A stretch of DNA of 64,000 nt from Luteimonas sp. BLCC-B24 (GTDB taxonomy: Bacteria; Pseudomonadota; Gammaproteobacteria; Xanthomonadales; Xanthomonadaceae), in the NCBI RefSeq assembly GCF_028550595.1, contig NZ_JAQQGN010000004.1, positions 62,001 to 126,000 of the forward strand, written 5' to 3'. Positions 7,802-16,227 of this stretch are shown here, piece by piece; position 1 is the stretch's first letter; the number at the start of each line of letters is the position of its first letter. The notes beneath the pieces were generated by a model that was given only the letters and a program-made list of their open reading frames with translations, ran no database searches and was not told the origin of the DNA. The translations under genes were made by a program, and so were the position numbers.

Positions 7802-8524
7802 TCACCACGCGATCGGTGTGCCCCGCCAGTCGAAGAAACCGCCGCTGTCGTGCGGCGCCAGCCGCTCGATGACCGCGAGCAGATGTGCCGCCGCGTCGCG
7901 TGGCGTCAGCACCTCGAGCCCGGTCTTCGCGAACGGCGTGGACAGGGCGGTGTCCACCGTGCCCGGATGCAGGGCCACGCAGATCGCCTGCGGCGCCCGT
8001 CGCCGCAATTCGATCGCGGCCGTGCGCACCAACTGGTTCAAGGCCGCTTTCGACGCCCGGTAGGCATACCAGCCGCCCAGCCGGTTGTCGCCGATCGATC
8101 CCACGCGCGCCGACAGGGTGGCGAACACGGCCTTGCCCGTCCGCGGCAGCCGCGGCAACACATGTTTCATCAGCAGGGCCGGGCCGATCGCGTTGATCGC
8201 ATAGGCGTGGGCGAGATGGGCGGCATCGAGCTCGCGGAGACTCTTTTCCGGCGTGAAGCCGGCGCCGTGCAGGAACCCGGTGGCATCGAGCACCAGCCGC
8301 AGTTCGCCGTGCGCGCAGGCGTCGTCCACCGCCGACCTGATGCTCGCCTCGTCCGTGAGATCGAGGTGGAGCGGTCCTGAACGACGGGTGCCCAGGACAT
8401 GCACGAAGCGCCCGCTGGCCGACAGCGCCGCGTCCAGCGCAGCGCCGATGCCGCCGCTGGCGCCGACCACCAGTGCGGTGCCGCCGGGCGGAACGGAGTC
8501 GAGCGCAGGGAGGGAATCGGACAT
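7802..8524 (-). CDS. short-chain dehydrogenase/reductase, C-factor-like
   Basis: 240-residue classical SDR predicted to be an NAD(P)-dependent oxidoreductase. It has the cofactor motif GASGGIG near residue 21, LDLTDEAS for the adenine pocket and the active-site YRASK near residue 158 with an upstream Ser. The C-terminal half with HPGTVDTALSTPF and GFFDWRG resembles the CsgA/C-factor branch. The ATG at 8524 places the Rossmann motif in the expected position; the longer frame adds 15 residues. It stands alone between convergent genes and its substrate cannot be inferred. Confidence 0.85.
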   Translation of the reverse strand: MSDSLPALDSVPPGGTALVVGASGGIGAALDAALSASGRFVHVLGTRRSGPLHLDLTDEASIRSAVDDACAHGELRLVLDATGFLHGAGFTPEKSLRELDAAHLAHAYAINAIGPALLMKHVLPRLPRTGKAVFATLSARVGSIGDNRLGGWYAYRASKAALNQLVRTAAIELRRRAPQAICVALHPGTVDTALSTPFAKTGLEVLTPRDAAAHLLAVIERLAPHDSGGFFDWRGTPIAW

Positions 8525-8683
8525 CGGGATCGACACCGTCAACCGGGCGTGCAGTGTGCCGCAGGACACTTTCGCTGCGGTGACGGCGGAGGCGCTGCGG
8601 CGTGCATCCGACCGGGAGCGGACCGGAGCGGCGCGCTCTGGATCCGCGCCCGTCCGCGGACGACGGCGCGCGGGCGTCCGCGC

Positions 8684-9826
8684 TCAGGGACGCTCGAGCG
8701 CCTCGAGCACGCGCGTGACCACGCCGGCGAGGTCGGGTGTCCAGCGTGTGACGATGACCAGGTCGTGTGTGCGGTCGACATAGACATGATTGCCGCCGAA
8801 GCCGGCCGCCCAGAACGCGCCCTCCGGCGCGGCCGGAATCGCCGCGCGCCCGGTATTGAGCCACCACAGATACCCGTAATCGGTCTTCATCGTCGACGGC
8901 GTCAGCGACCGTGTGATCCAGTCCGACGACAGCAGGCGCTGCCCGTTCCACACGCCGTCGCGCTGCATCAGCAGGCCGAAGCGCGCCAGGTCACGCGTGT
9001 TGATGACCATGCCGCCGCCGAAGTGGCCGCCGCCGGACACCGACTGCATCTGCAGGCCGTCGAGCGTGATCCACGAGGTGTCGTAGCCCGCCCAGCGCCA
9101 GCCCGGCGAGGCGCCGATCGGGTCCATCACCCGACGCTTGAACACCTGCGGCGCGGGCTCGCGCTGCAGCTCGAGCAGGGCGAGCGCGAGCAGATTCACG
9201 CGCACGTCGTTGTATTTGTAGCGCGTGCCGGGTGCGTGCAGCGGACGGTTCGCCGGATCGTCGCCCTCCGGCCGGTCGGCCCAGTCGTGGATGTCCCACA
9301 GCGTGCCGCTCCAGTCCGAGGTCTGTTGCAGCAGATGGGTCCAGGTGATCGCGCCGTTGTGCGCGCCCTCGAACCACGGTCCATGGACGTGGCTGGCCAC
9401 GCGCTGTCCGGGATCGGGCAGCAGGCCGTCGTCGTAGGCGAGGCCGGCCACCACCGACAGTGTGCTCTTGGCCACGCTGAAGGTCATTTCCGGTCGGCGC
9501 GTGTCGCCCCATTCGGCGACGATGCGTCCGCCGCGCAGGATCATGCCGTTCGCCGGGCCGCGCGTGCCGACCGGACCGAGGATGCGGTAGCCGGGTTCAC
9601 GCGGACCGAAGGACGCCACCAGTGCGTCGCGCAGATCGGCCGGCGTCTGTTCGCCGTGCTCGCGTGCCCAGTCCACGGCCGCGGCGAGCCGGACGGGGTC
9701 GAAGCCGGCGTCCGAAGGCGCGACCTCGGCCCAGGCATCGCGCGGCGGCACGTAGTCCTGCGCCAGCAGGGGCAGGCACAGCAGCCACAGGGCGAGGGGC
9801 GCGAGCGCGCGAAGTCGGATACGCAT
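8684..9826 (-). CDS. exported serine hydrolase of the beta-lactamase/class C family
   Basis: 380-residue periplasmic serine hydrolase. A signal peptide (LALWLLCLPLLAQ) runs to about residue 23. The penicillin-binding/class C beta-lactamase fold is shown by the nucleophile motif SVAK near residue 117 (SxxK), YND near residue 190 (YxN equivalent) and a GFGGNHVYVD segment near the C-terminus replacing the KTG motif. Such proteins (COG1680) include esterases, D-aminopeptidases and peptidases; the weak KTG equivalent argues against a true beta-lactamase. The ATG at 9826 begins the hydrophobic leader. It is monocistronic and divergent from the TolA-like gene. Confidence 0.85.
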   Translation of the reverse strand: MRIRLRALAPLALWLLCLPLLAQDYVPPRDAWAEVAPSDAGFDPVRLAAAVDWAREHGEQTPADLRDALVASFGPREPGYRILGPVGTRGPANGMILRGGRIVAEWGDTRRPEMTFSVAKSTLSVVAGLAYDDGLLPDPGQRVASHVHGPWFEGAHNGAITWTHLLQQTSDWSGTLWDIHDWADRPEGDDPANRPLHAPGTRYKYNDVRVNLLALALLELQREPAPQVFKRRVMDPIGASPGWRWAGYDTSWITLDGLQMQSVSGGGHFGGGMVINTRDLARFGLLMQRDGVWNGQRLLSSDWITRSLTPSTMKTDYGYLWWLNTGRAAIPAAPEGAFWAAGFGGNHVYVDRTHDLVIVTRWTPDLAGVVTRVLEALERP

Positions 9827-10049
9827 AGGGTGAAATCCAGCGGACGGGGGGCCATTGCAGCAGACGCGAGCGAGATCGAACAGGGCGCGTGGGCCCGCTG
9901 TCGCACGCTCCGGGTCACGCACCCCGCATCAGCTGCACCGCGCGTACATGGGGCCGACCGCGCTGCGACGCGCGTGATGCGCTGGTCGATGCGCCATGGC
10001 CTGCACGACAATGGCGGCACGGGCATGCGCCTGCACACAGGAAGCATCG

Positions 10050-10415
10050 ATGATCGCGACTCGCATCGGCTCGGGCAGGGCGCGCACCTGGGGTCTCGCG
10101 TTCGCGATGGCGGCGGGTCTGGCGCAGGCCGAAGACGACTCGGCGCTGCATGCGCGCTATTCCAAGGCGGTGCGCGCCGCGATCCATGCACACTGGACAC
10201 CGCCACCGCAGAGCCACGGCGGCCACTGCGCCTTGCAGCTGCGTCAGCTTCCCGGCGGCAGTCTCCTGCATGTCGAGCCGCTGGAGGACTGCAGCTTCGA
10301 CGAGGCCGGACGGGCCGCCGTGGTCCGCGCGGTGTTCGCAGCGGATCCGCTGCCGTATGCCGGTTTCGAACGGGTGTTCAACCGTGACGTCCGCATCGTG
10401 TTGCGCGCCGACTGA
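10050..10415 (+). CDS. small exported protein resembling the TolA C-terminal domain
   Basis: 121 residues: a signal peptide ending LAQA near residue 27, then a single domain that looks like TolA domain III: YSKAVRAAIHAHW, a cysteine in GGHCALQL, a second cysteine in LEDCSFDEAG and a C-terminal DPLPYAGF segment. The two cysteines match the disulfide seen in TolA. The membrane anchor and long helical domain II of real TolA are missing, so this is a free periplasmic domain. The ATG at 10050 has AGGAAG upstream. It may bind TolB/Pal or colicin-like partners, but that is inference. Confidence 0.7.
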   Translation: MIATRIGSGRARTWGLAFAMAAGLAQAEDDSALHARYSKAVRAAIHAHWTPPPQSHGGHCALQLRQLPGGSLLHVEPLEDCSFDEAGRAAVVRAVFAADPLPYAGFERVFNRDVRIVLRAD

Positions 10416-10498
10416 GCGCGGGCGCATCACGGTTGCGCGGCCGTCCGCACGGGCGGCGGCCCGTGTGGCTCATCGCCGGACCACGCCAGCGCGACGCG

Positions 10499-11332
10499 TC
10501 AGCCGCGCAGACGCTGCAGCTGGTTCTGCAGCGTCTCGATCTGGCCACGCAGCTGCGCATTCTCGCGCTCGAGTTCGTCCACGCGGCGACGCAGCGCTCG
10601 GGCATCGGCCGGGGGCTCGTCGCCCGCGGCGTCCGCAGCGTCGGAGGCTTCGGGCTTCGTGCGCTTGCGCGCGTCGCGCGCGCGTTTCGCCGCCTGCCTG
10701 AGTTCGGCCTTGCCGGCCTGGGCGGCGCTGCGCTGCTCGTCTTCGGGCAGGCTGGCGACGGCGGCCGCGGCGCTGATCGAGATCGCGCCCGCCTTCAGGG
10801 CCTCGACCACTTCGGGCGCGGCCTGGGCGTGGATGCGCTCGATCATCGAGACCTGGTTGCTGCTGAGCTTGGCCTCACGCGCGAGCTCGGCGCGGCTCAC
10901 CGCCACGGGCATGTCGTCCCACGGTGGCCGCGCGTCGGCGTCATCGTCGGGCGCGGCATCGGATGTCGCGGTGGCCGCGGTCGAACCCGTATCGCGCTGC
11001 GCCTTCTGCCGCGCGCCCAGGATGGCGCGCTTGCGCAACGCGAGCACCCCGCGCTGGTAATCCGAGACACTGCGTCGACCCAGGTGCTGCTCGATCATCC
11101 ACAGGTGCACGTCCTCCATCGACTGGAAGCGGGTGTTCTGCACCGTATTGAACGGCAAGCCGTGCTTCTGGCAGATGCCGTACCGGTTGTGGCCGTCGAC
11201 GAGGATGTCGTTCCACAGCACCAGCGCATCCCGGCAGCCCTCGGCCAGAAGACTGCGTTCGAGCGCTTCGTATTCGTCGGCGGTCAGCGGATCGATATAG
11301 GCCTTGAGCTCTTCGAGAACGACGATGTCCAT
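10499..11332 (-). CDS. ParB-N-like plasmid replication/partition-related protein
   Basis: 277 residues. The N-terminal domain (about 1-90) resembles the ParB/Srx nuclease-like fold, with ILVDGHNRYGIC near residue 45 corresponding to the ParB GHRR box region. A central segment near residues 160-200 (SRAELAREAKLSSNQV) suggests a helix-turn-helix, followed by charged, alanine-rich sequence and a C-terminal coiled coil of leucine/glutamate/arginine heptads. It is a chromosomal gene with no ParA partner or replication gene beside it, so a role in partition is doubtful; a DNA-binding regulator is equally possible. The ATG at 11332 opens the conserved MDIVVLEELKAYI start. Confidence 0.7.
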   Translation of the reverse strand: MDIVVLEELKAYIDPLTADEYEALERSLLAEGCRDALVLWNDILVDGHNRYGICQKHGLPFNTVQNTRFQSMEDVHLWMIEQHLGRRSVSDYQRGVLALRKRAILGARQKAQRDTGSTAATATSDAAPDDDADARPPWDDMPVAVSRAELAREAKLSSNQVSMIERIHAQAAPEVVEALKAGAISISAAAAVASLPEDEQRSAAQAGKAELRQAAKRARDARKRTKPEASDAADAAGDEPPADARALRRRVDELERENAQLRGQIETLQNQLQRLRG

Positions 11333-11573
11333 GCGGTCCGGGCGGCGGGAGGGGCGCGCATTGTAGGTGCGCGCGTTCTCGGATGCCGAGACCGGAGGGC
11401 GTCGCGCCGCGAGCACCGCGGCTGGGGCAGGCCAGCACGCTCCGGCGCCCGCGCCATCGTCGCCGCTGCAATGCGGCCCGCGGCGGGGTCACGTCCGGGC
11501 GCGCCGCGTGCAGCGGCGCTACCGTCGATGCCGCGACGGCGCGCGCTGACGACGGCGCCGGTGCGCAGGCCGA

Positions 11574-12059
11574 TCAGCGCAGACGCCGACGCCGTGGCCG
11601 TTCGCGCGCGGCGCTGCGCGCGATCAGCGAGGCACTGCCGAGCGTGATCGCATCCTCGACCGCACCGGTGGCCTTCTGGCCGTAGCGCTTCATCGCACGC
11701 ACGCGCAGGTTGAAGGTCAGATAGGCCGCGCCGACCGCGGCGCCGGCGCCGAGCACCGCGGCCAGTCCGCGCTGCTCACGCGGCGCGAGCGCCGCGCCCG
11801 CGAGGGCACCGGTCACGATGCGCGCGAGCATGCCGGCGGGCACGATGCGGTCGGGCGCGTCGTCGAGCTTGTCGCCCGCCAGCTCGCCCGCGGCCAGCGC
11901 CTTGGCGCCCGCGGATACCAGAGGATTCGCCAGCAGGCGCGGCGCGCCGTTGCCCGCGGGCAGTCGTCCGTTGCAGGCGGCCGCGGTGACGGTGGCCAGC
12001 GGCGTCATCGCGCGCATACCGGCGACGGCGCCCATGAGAATCGAGTGGATCAGTGCCAT
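11574..12059 (-). CDS. DUF4126 family small membrane protein
   Basis: 161 residues with several glycine/alanine-rich hydrophobic segments (about residues 3-28, 78-100, 100-118) and the DUF4126 opening GAVAGMRAMTPLA. A basic tail with six arginines ends the protein. Probably an inner-membrane protein; no function is known for the family. AAGGAA lies about nine bases before the ATG. Confidence 0.75.
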   Translation of the reverse strand: MALIHSILMGAVAGMRAMTPLATVTAAACNGRLPAGNGAPRLLANPLVSAGAKALAAGELAGDKLDDAPDRIVPAGMLARIVTGALAGAALAPREQRGLAAVLGAGAAVGAAYLTFNLRVRAMKRYGQKATGAVEDAITLGSASLIARSAARERPRRRRLR

Positions 12060-12361
12060 CGGAGAGTTCCTTCGCTGTGGACGGGGCGTGGGCGGCGGCA
12101 GGCGATGGGCAGTGAAGCGTGTGCCCGCGACCGTCGGCGGTGACGACTCTGATCATGGTCGTGGCCCGTGAATCCGGCGTCGTTGCGCGACCCGCGGGTG
12201 GTCCGCGACACGCCAACACTTCGGGAATCTGCATGCATCCGGGTTTGCGCCGCCCGCGGGCAGGCGCTAAGGTGACCGGGCAGCGTCGAACACACACCGT
12301 GAATCCACCGGTACATCGCGAGCTGCATTCCCCCGTCTGTTCTGATCCAAGGAGATGCTCC
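12060..12361. other. divergent intergenic region, 302 bases
   Basis: Lies between the DUF4126 gene (minus) and the SlyD-type gene (plus). No open frame with recognisable content. The only clear signal is AAGGAG at 12349-12354, the ribosome site of the isomerase gene. Confidence 0.5.
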
Positions 12362-12835
12362 ATGGAGATCGCCGATGCGCGTGTCGCCAGCTTCCATTAC
12401 ACCCTGACCGACGACTCGGGCGCCGTCCTCGACCAGTCACCCGCGGCCCAGCCGCTGCAGTACCTGCACGGCGCGGGCAACATCGTGCCCGGCCTCGAGC
12501 AGGCGCTGACCGGCCGCAAGGCCGGTGATGCGTTCGATGTCACCGTGAAGCCCGAGGACGCCTACGGGCTGCGCAACGAGCAGTTGATCCAGTCGGTGCC
12601 ACGCGAGGCCTTCCAGGGCGTGGACACCATCGCGCCCGGCATGCAGTTCCAGGCGCAGGGGCCCGGCGGGGCGATGCTGGTGACCGTGGTCAGCGCCGAC
12701 GACGCGCAGGTGCGCATCGACGGCAATCACCCGCTCGCCGGGCGCACGCTGCATTTCGCCGTGCGCGTCGACGGCGTGCGCGAAGCGAGCGCCGACGAGC
12801 AGGCCGAAGGCCGCGTGGCAGCGCCGGCCGGCTGA
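12362..12835 (+). CDS. SlyD-type FKBP peptidyl-prolyl cis-trans isomerase
   Basis: 157-residue folding helper of the FKBP superfamily. The order FKBP half, insert-in-flap (IF) chaperone domain, FKBP half is that of SlyD: LDQSPAAQPLQYLHG and PGLEQALTGRKAGD, then the IF region with YGLRNEQLIQSVPREAF near residues 63-80, then GNHPLAG near residue 121. The histidine/cysteine-rich nickel-binding tail of Escherichia coli SlyD is absent; the tail here is short and acidic. AAGGAG sits ideally before the ATG. Cytoplasmic, monocistronic, with a hairpin after the stop. Confidence 0.9.
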   Translation: MEIADARVASFHYTLTDDSGAVLDQSPAAQPLQYLHGAGNIVPGLEQALTGRKAGDAFDVTVKPEDAYGLRNEQLIQSVPREAFQGVDTIAPGMQFQAQGPGGAMLVTVVSADDAQVRIDGNHPLAGRTLHFAVRVDGVREASADEQAEGRVAAPAG

Positions 12836-12853
12836 TACACGCGCAGCACGGCG

Positions 12854-12875
12854 ACGCCTGGTGCTCGCCAGGCGT
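12854..12875 (+). terminator. hairpin after the SlyD-type gene
   Basis: ACGCCTGG and CCAGGCGT form an 8-bp stem with a six-base loop about 20 bases past the stop. There is no T-run, so intrinsic termination is uncertain. Confidence 0.4.
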
Positions 12876-13115
12876 TGCATGCGTGTGCGCGCAGCCGCCT
12901 TCGTTCGGTCGCATGCTCCGCGCCGCCGTGGCGCGCGGAGGTGCAGGGGCACCGGGATGTCCGCGGACGCGCGGGACCATGCCGGATTCCCGGGCGCGCG
13001 GGCCGGAGTGGTGTGTCGGCGCCGCGCGCAGCGCCGGGCGGCACGGCGAATGCATTCACGGCGCGTCGCGAGCGCGCCCGGAATACTCCCGCCCCCGCCA
13101 TCCGGAAACGCCTCC

Positions 13116-13685
13116 ATGCCCCGTCCCTCGTCGATGTTCCTGGTCGCGACGCTGCTGGCAGCGTGCGCCTCGCCCGGTACCGGCATGGCCGGCAGCGTGC
13201 CGAACGTGCCGGTGCCGGACGTGGACCTGCAGCGCTACGCCGGGCTCTGGTACGAGCAGGCGCATCTGCCGATGTTCTTCCAGCGCAAATGCGTGGCCGA
13301 TACCACCGCCCACTACACGCCGCAGGCCGACGGAACGATCGCGGTGGTCAATCGTTGTCGCACCGAGGACGGCAGCTTCAATGAGGCCGAAGGTGTCGCA
13401 CGCCGGGTGGACGGCAGCACCTCGCGCCTCGAGGTCCGGTTCGCGCCCGGCTGGTTGGCCTGGGCGCCGATGGTCTGGGGCGACTACTGGGTGATCGCGC
13501 TCGACGACGACTACCGCTGGGCGATGGTCGGTTCGCCCGATGCGGATTACCTGTGGATCCTGTCGCGCACGCCCACGCTCGATCCCGCGATCAAGGCCGA
13601 TCTCGTGGCACGCGCGCGGGCGATGGGGTATCCGGTCGACAAACTGGTCGACACGCCGCAGAGCGGCGACGCGCCGGCATCCTGA
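13116..13685 (+). CDS. blc: bacterial lipocalin (Blc-like lipoprotein)
   Basis: 189-residue outer-membrane lipoprotein of the lipocalin family, which binds lysophospholipids or fatty acids in stress and stationary phase. A lipoprotein signal ends LLAAC near residue 16. The lipocalin first motif GLWYE lies near residue 42, with the second and third regions visible at residues 115-140 (WVIALDDDYRWAMVG) and LWILSRTP near residue 147. Length fits the family (about 175-190). The ATG at 13116 was chosen because it starts the lipoprotein leader; 85 upstream in-frame residues are arginine-rich and not credible. Monocistronic. Confidence 0.9.
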   Translation: MPRPSSMFLVATLLAACASPGTGMAGSVPNVPVPDVDLQRYAGLWYEQAHLPMFFQRKCVADTTAHYTPQADGTIAVVNRCRTEDGSFNEAEGVARRVDGSTSRLEVRFAPGWLAWAPMVWGDYWVIALDDDYRWAMVGSPDADYLWILSRTPTLDPAIKADLVARARAMGYPVDKLVDTPQSGDAPAS

Positions 13686-14197
13686 TACGACGGGACGCGC
13701 ATGCGTGTACGCGCAGGCGTGGCCCCAGTGCGTGATCGGGACGGCGGTGCCATTGCCGGCGCGCTGCCGTTCGCCCCAGAGTTCCGCATGCGGGCGGATT
13801 TGCAGGGAATCGACGTTGGCCACGATCCCGGTCGGACGCCAGCCCGTGCCGGCATTCATGCAGCATGGTCTCGGAAGCGGCCTGGAGCGCAGCGTGATCA
13901 TTGGAGCCGATGTCGCGTGGCGGGGCACCGGACACCCGGCGCGCGGAGTCGGGCCGGGACCGCAGCGGCCGAAGACGAAGGGAGCGCCGCCGCGCCACAC
14001 CAGGCCGTGTCCGCCCCCGTGCGCGCCGGCAATCGGGGTTGCGAGCAGGAACGGCAGCCGCATCGTCCGGCTGCGCATCGTCCACGCCATGACTTCGAGC
14101 TTCCCGCACGCGTAGCGCGGCGGCATCGGCCGCGTCCTCCCGGGATTCGCGCGAGCGCGCCGTATGCTGTCCTGCCGCAACGGACATCCCCGACACG
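13686..14197. other. gene-poor gap, 512 bases
   Basis: No gene can be supported. On the minus strand one frame stays open across the whole gap with high G/C third positions, but it runs on into the antisense of the lipocalin gene and shows no domain or ribosome site. The gap must contain the promoter of the acyltransferase gene at 14198. Confidence 0.4.
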
Positions 14198-15508
14198 ATG
14201 ACGCCTTCGCCGCGCGATCCGTATCCCGATGCCCTGCGCGCCGGCGCGCTGCTGGTCGTGGTGTTCGGACACTGGATCGCGACCTTGCCGCGCGTCGTCG
14301 ATGGCGCGCTGGCGGGCACCGATCACCTTCTCGCGGTCTGGGACACCGCCGGCATGCTGACCTGGCTGGTGCAGGTGGTGCCGCTGTTCGTCTTCGTGTC
14401 GGCGGCCGTCAGCGCGGACGGCGTCGCACGCCGGCTGGCACGTGGTGGCCAGGCGCACTGGTGGGGCGGCCGCGCACTGGGTCTTGCGCGGCCCACGGTC
14501 ACCTATCTGGCGGTGCTGACGGCACTGGTCGCGGTGTCGATGCTGGCCGGCGGCTCCCTGCATACCGTCTTCAATACCTCGTTGACGGTGCATCTGTGGT
14601 TTCTGCTGATGCTGCTGACGGTGCAGGCGCTGCTGCCCTGGTGCCTGCGGCTCGATGCGCGCTTCGGTCTGGGCGCAGTCGCCGGGCTGGTGGTGGCTGC
14701 GGCGGTGCTGGATCTGGTGCGTGGAGGCGTGACGTCGATCGACGCCGTCGGCACGCTCGGTGCGCGGGTGACGGCGCGGCCCGCAGGCCTCGCATGGCTC
14801 AACATGCTGGTGGTCTGGTTGATTCCCCAGCAGCTCGGCATCGCCTGGACACGGGGGCGCATCCGCGGCGTCGGTGCCGGCGCGGCGCTGCTGCTACTGG
14901 GCGCGGCCTGGCTCGCCGCGGCGCTGGCCAGCGGCTACCCGGTCGCGATGGTCGGCGTGCAGCTGGCCGGCAACAACATGCTTCCGCCGACGCTGGCCCT
15001 GGTCGGGGTGATGTGGCTGCAGGTCGGCGCGGTGCTGGCGTTCGAGCCGCTGGCGCGTCGCATCCTCGCGGGACGTGTGCCCGCGCGCGTGATCGCCGTC
15101 CTGGGGGCGCTCGGTATGCCGCTCTACCTCTGGCACAAGCTGGCCGAGTGGCCGGCGGCATGGCTGGGGCTGCACTTGGGGCTGCCGATCGATGCCGGGC
15201 TGCCCGGCGAGCCCGGATTCTGGCTGGGCCGGGCCTGCTGGATCGCGCTGTGCCTGGTGATGGTGGCGCCGGTGATCGTCGCGGTGGTGCACTTCGAGCT
15301 GCGGCGGACGCGCGACGTACCGGCGGCGACGACGACGGCGCGGGTGCTGGCCGGCGGGGTTGCCCTGTATGCGGGGCTCGGCGCTGCGCTGGCCTGGGGG
15401 GCGTGGCCGGGCGCCGTCATCGGACTGGTCGCGGTCGCGCTGGCGTCGTGGATGCTGCGGCGCCGGGGCGGCCCCGCGCCCGGCGGGTCGGGACCGCCGA
15501 CGACCTGA
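14198..15508 (+). CDS. acyltransferase 3 family membrane protein
   Basis: 436-residue polytopic inner-membrane protein with about ten hydrophobic segments. The family marker is the early histidine in VVFGHWIAT near residue 25, followed by an arginine-containing loop (GGRALGLARPTV) before the third helix; both are typical catalytic positions of acyltransferase 3/OpgC-like enzymes. These transfer acyl groups to surface sugars, peptidoglycan or antibiotics. The C-terminus is a proline/glycine-rich tail. It stands alone; no glycan operon is nearby, so the acceptor is unknown. Confidence 0.75.
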   Translation: MTPSPRDPYPDALRAGALLVVVFGHWIATLPRVVDGALAGTDHLLAVWDTAGMLTWLVQVVPLFVFVSAAVSADGVARRLARGGQAHWWGGRALGLARPTVTYLAVLTALVAVSMLAGGSLHTVFNTSLTVHLWFLLMLLTVQALLPWCLRLDARFGLGAVAGLVVAAAVLDLVRGGVTSIDAVGTLGARVTARPAGLAWLNMLVVWLIPQQLGIAWTRGRIRGVGAGAALLLLGAAWLAAALASGYPVAMVGVQLAGNNMLPPTLALVGVMWLQVGAVLAFEPLARRILAGRVPARVIAVLGALGMPLYLWHKLAEWPAAWLGLHLGLPIDAGLPGEPGFWLGRACWIALCLVMVAPVIVAVVHFELRRTRDVPAATTTARVLAGGVALYAGLGAALAWGAWPGAVIGLVAVALASWMLRRRGGPAPGGSGPPTT

Positions 15509-15751
15509 TCCGCGCCGCGCCGAGCGGCGCCGGGCCGGGCGCGGGACACGTCGGGATCGGCCGGTGCCCGGACGGCATCCGGGCAGGCCGCTACCGGCCC
15601 GGCCCGCCATCACCGCCATGCCGGCAGCCGGCTAGTCCCCATCCGATCCGGCGCGCCGACGCCCTGGACACGGGGCACCTCACGGACCGGGGCGACGGGG
15701 ACGGGCGCATGGGCCCGTGTCGCCGGTGTGGCGCGCCGCCGATAGGCCGGC

Positions 15752-15970
15752 TCAGTCGCCGGTGGAGGCCCGCCGATGGATGCGCGGCGCGGCGTCTGCC
15801 TGGCCGGACGCGGCGGATGCGGGCTCGGCCTCCGGGGCCTCCTGCATCGCCGGTGCGTCGGGCACTTTCGCGGCCCGGGCTTCGCGCTTGCGCGCGTCCT
15901 TGGCCTCCTGTTTCTTCTGCTTGGCCAGCTCGCGCTGGCGCTTCTCGAACCCGTAATTGATCTTCGCCAA
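15752..15970 (-). CDS. small basic coiled protein, TTG start
   Basis: 72-residue uncharacterised protein beginning AKINYGFEKRQREL, a signature shared by small conserved hypothetical proteins of proteobacteria. The first half is a lysine/arginine/glutamine-rich helix, the second half an acidic alanine-rich tail ending in basic residues. The TTG at 15970 is preferred because AGGAGA lies seven bases upstream; no ATG exists in frame near it. It sits 29 bases downstream of another tiny protein gene on the same strand and is probably co-transcribed. Possibly nucleic-acid or ribosome binding; unknown. Confidence 0.7.
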   Translation of the reverse strand: MAKINYGFEKRQRELAKQKKQEAKDARKREARAAKVPDAPAMQEAPEAEPASAASGQADAAPRIHRRASTGD

Positions 15971-15999
15971 GTCGACGTCTCCTGATCGGTGTCCGGGAA

Positions 16000-16227
16000 T
16001 CAGCGGCGCGCGCGCGCAGGCGCGGCGGGTGTCGCAGCCGCGGTACCGGTGGCTGCGGCCGGAGCGGCACGGCGCTGGATCGGGGTGTTGCCGAGCACTT
16101 CGACCTTGCCACCGGCCTTGCGGAACGCGGCGATGTCGGCGGCGATGCGGTCGTGGCTCATCGACGGTGCCTGCTTGGACTTGCGCTCGGCGGTGGGCTG
16201 GGTGGCGGGCTTGGGGCTGCTGGACAT
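16000..16227 (-). CDS. small protein with RIAxDIAAF/AGGKVEVLGNT motif
   Basis: 75 residues. A lysine/serine/proline-rich N-terminus precedes a compact helical motif at residues 26-52: DRIAADIAAFRKAGG, then KVEVLGNTPIQRR, followed by an alanine/threonine tail. The same motif appears in the 81-residue protein encoded at 47493-47738, so the two are paralogues. GGAGA precedes the ATG. It is the first gene of a two-gene tiny-protein unit. No known function; the motif resembles small regulators that bind RNA polymerase or ribosomes only loosely, so I give none. Confidence 0.65.
   Translation of the reverse strand: MSSSPKPATQPTAERKSKQAPSMSHDRIAADIAAFRKAGGKVEVLGNTPIQRRAAPAAATGTAAATPAAPARARR

Noticed and set aside
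8399..10387. A 662-residue plus-strand frame
   Set aside because: It is antisense to the SDR and serine hydrolase genes, both with signal or cofactor motifs; the translation is low-complexity.
13056..14180. A 374-residue minus-strand frame over the lipocalin gene and the gap beside it
   Set aside because: Its second half is the antisense of a clear lipocalin gene; no ribosome site or domain. The gap part is kept only as a low-interest observation.
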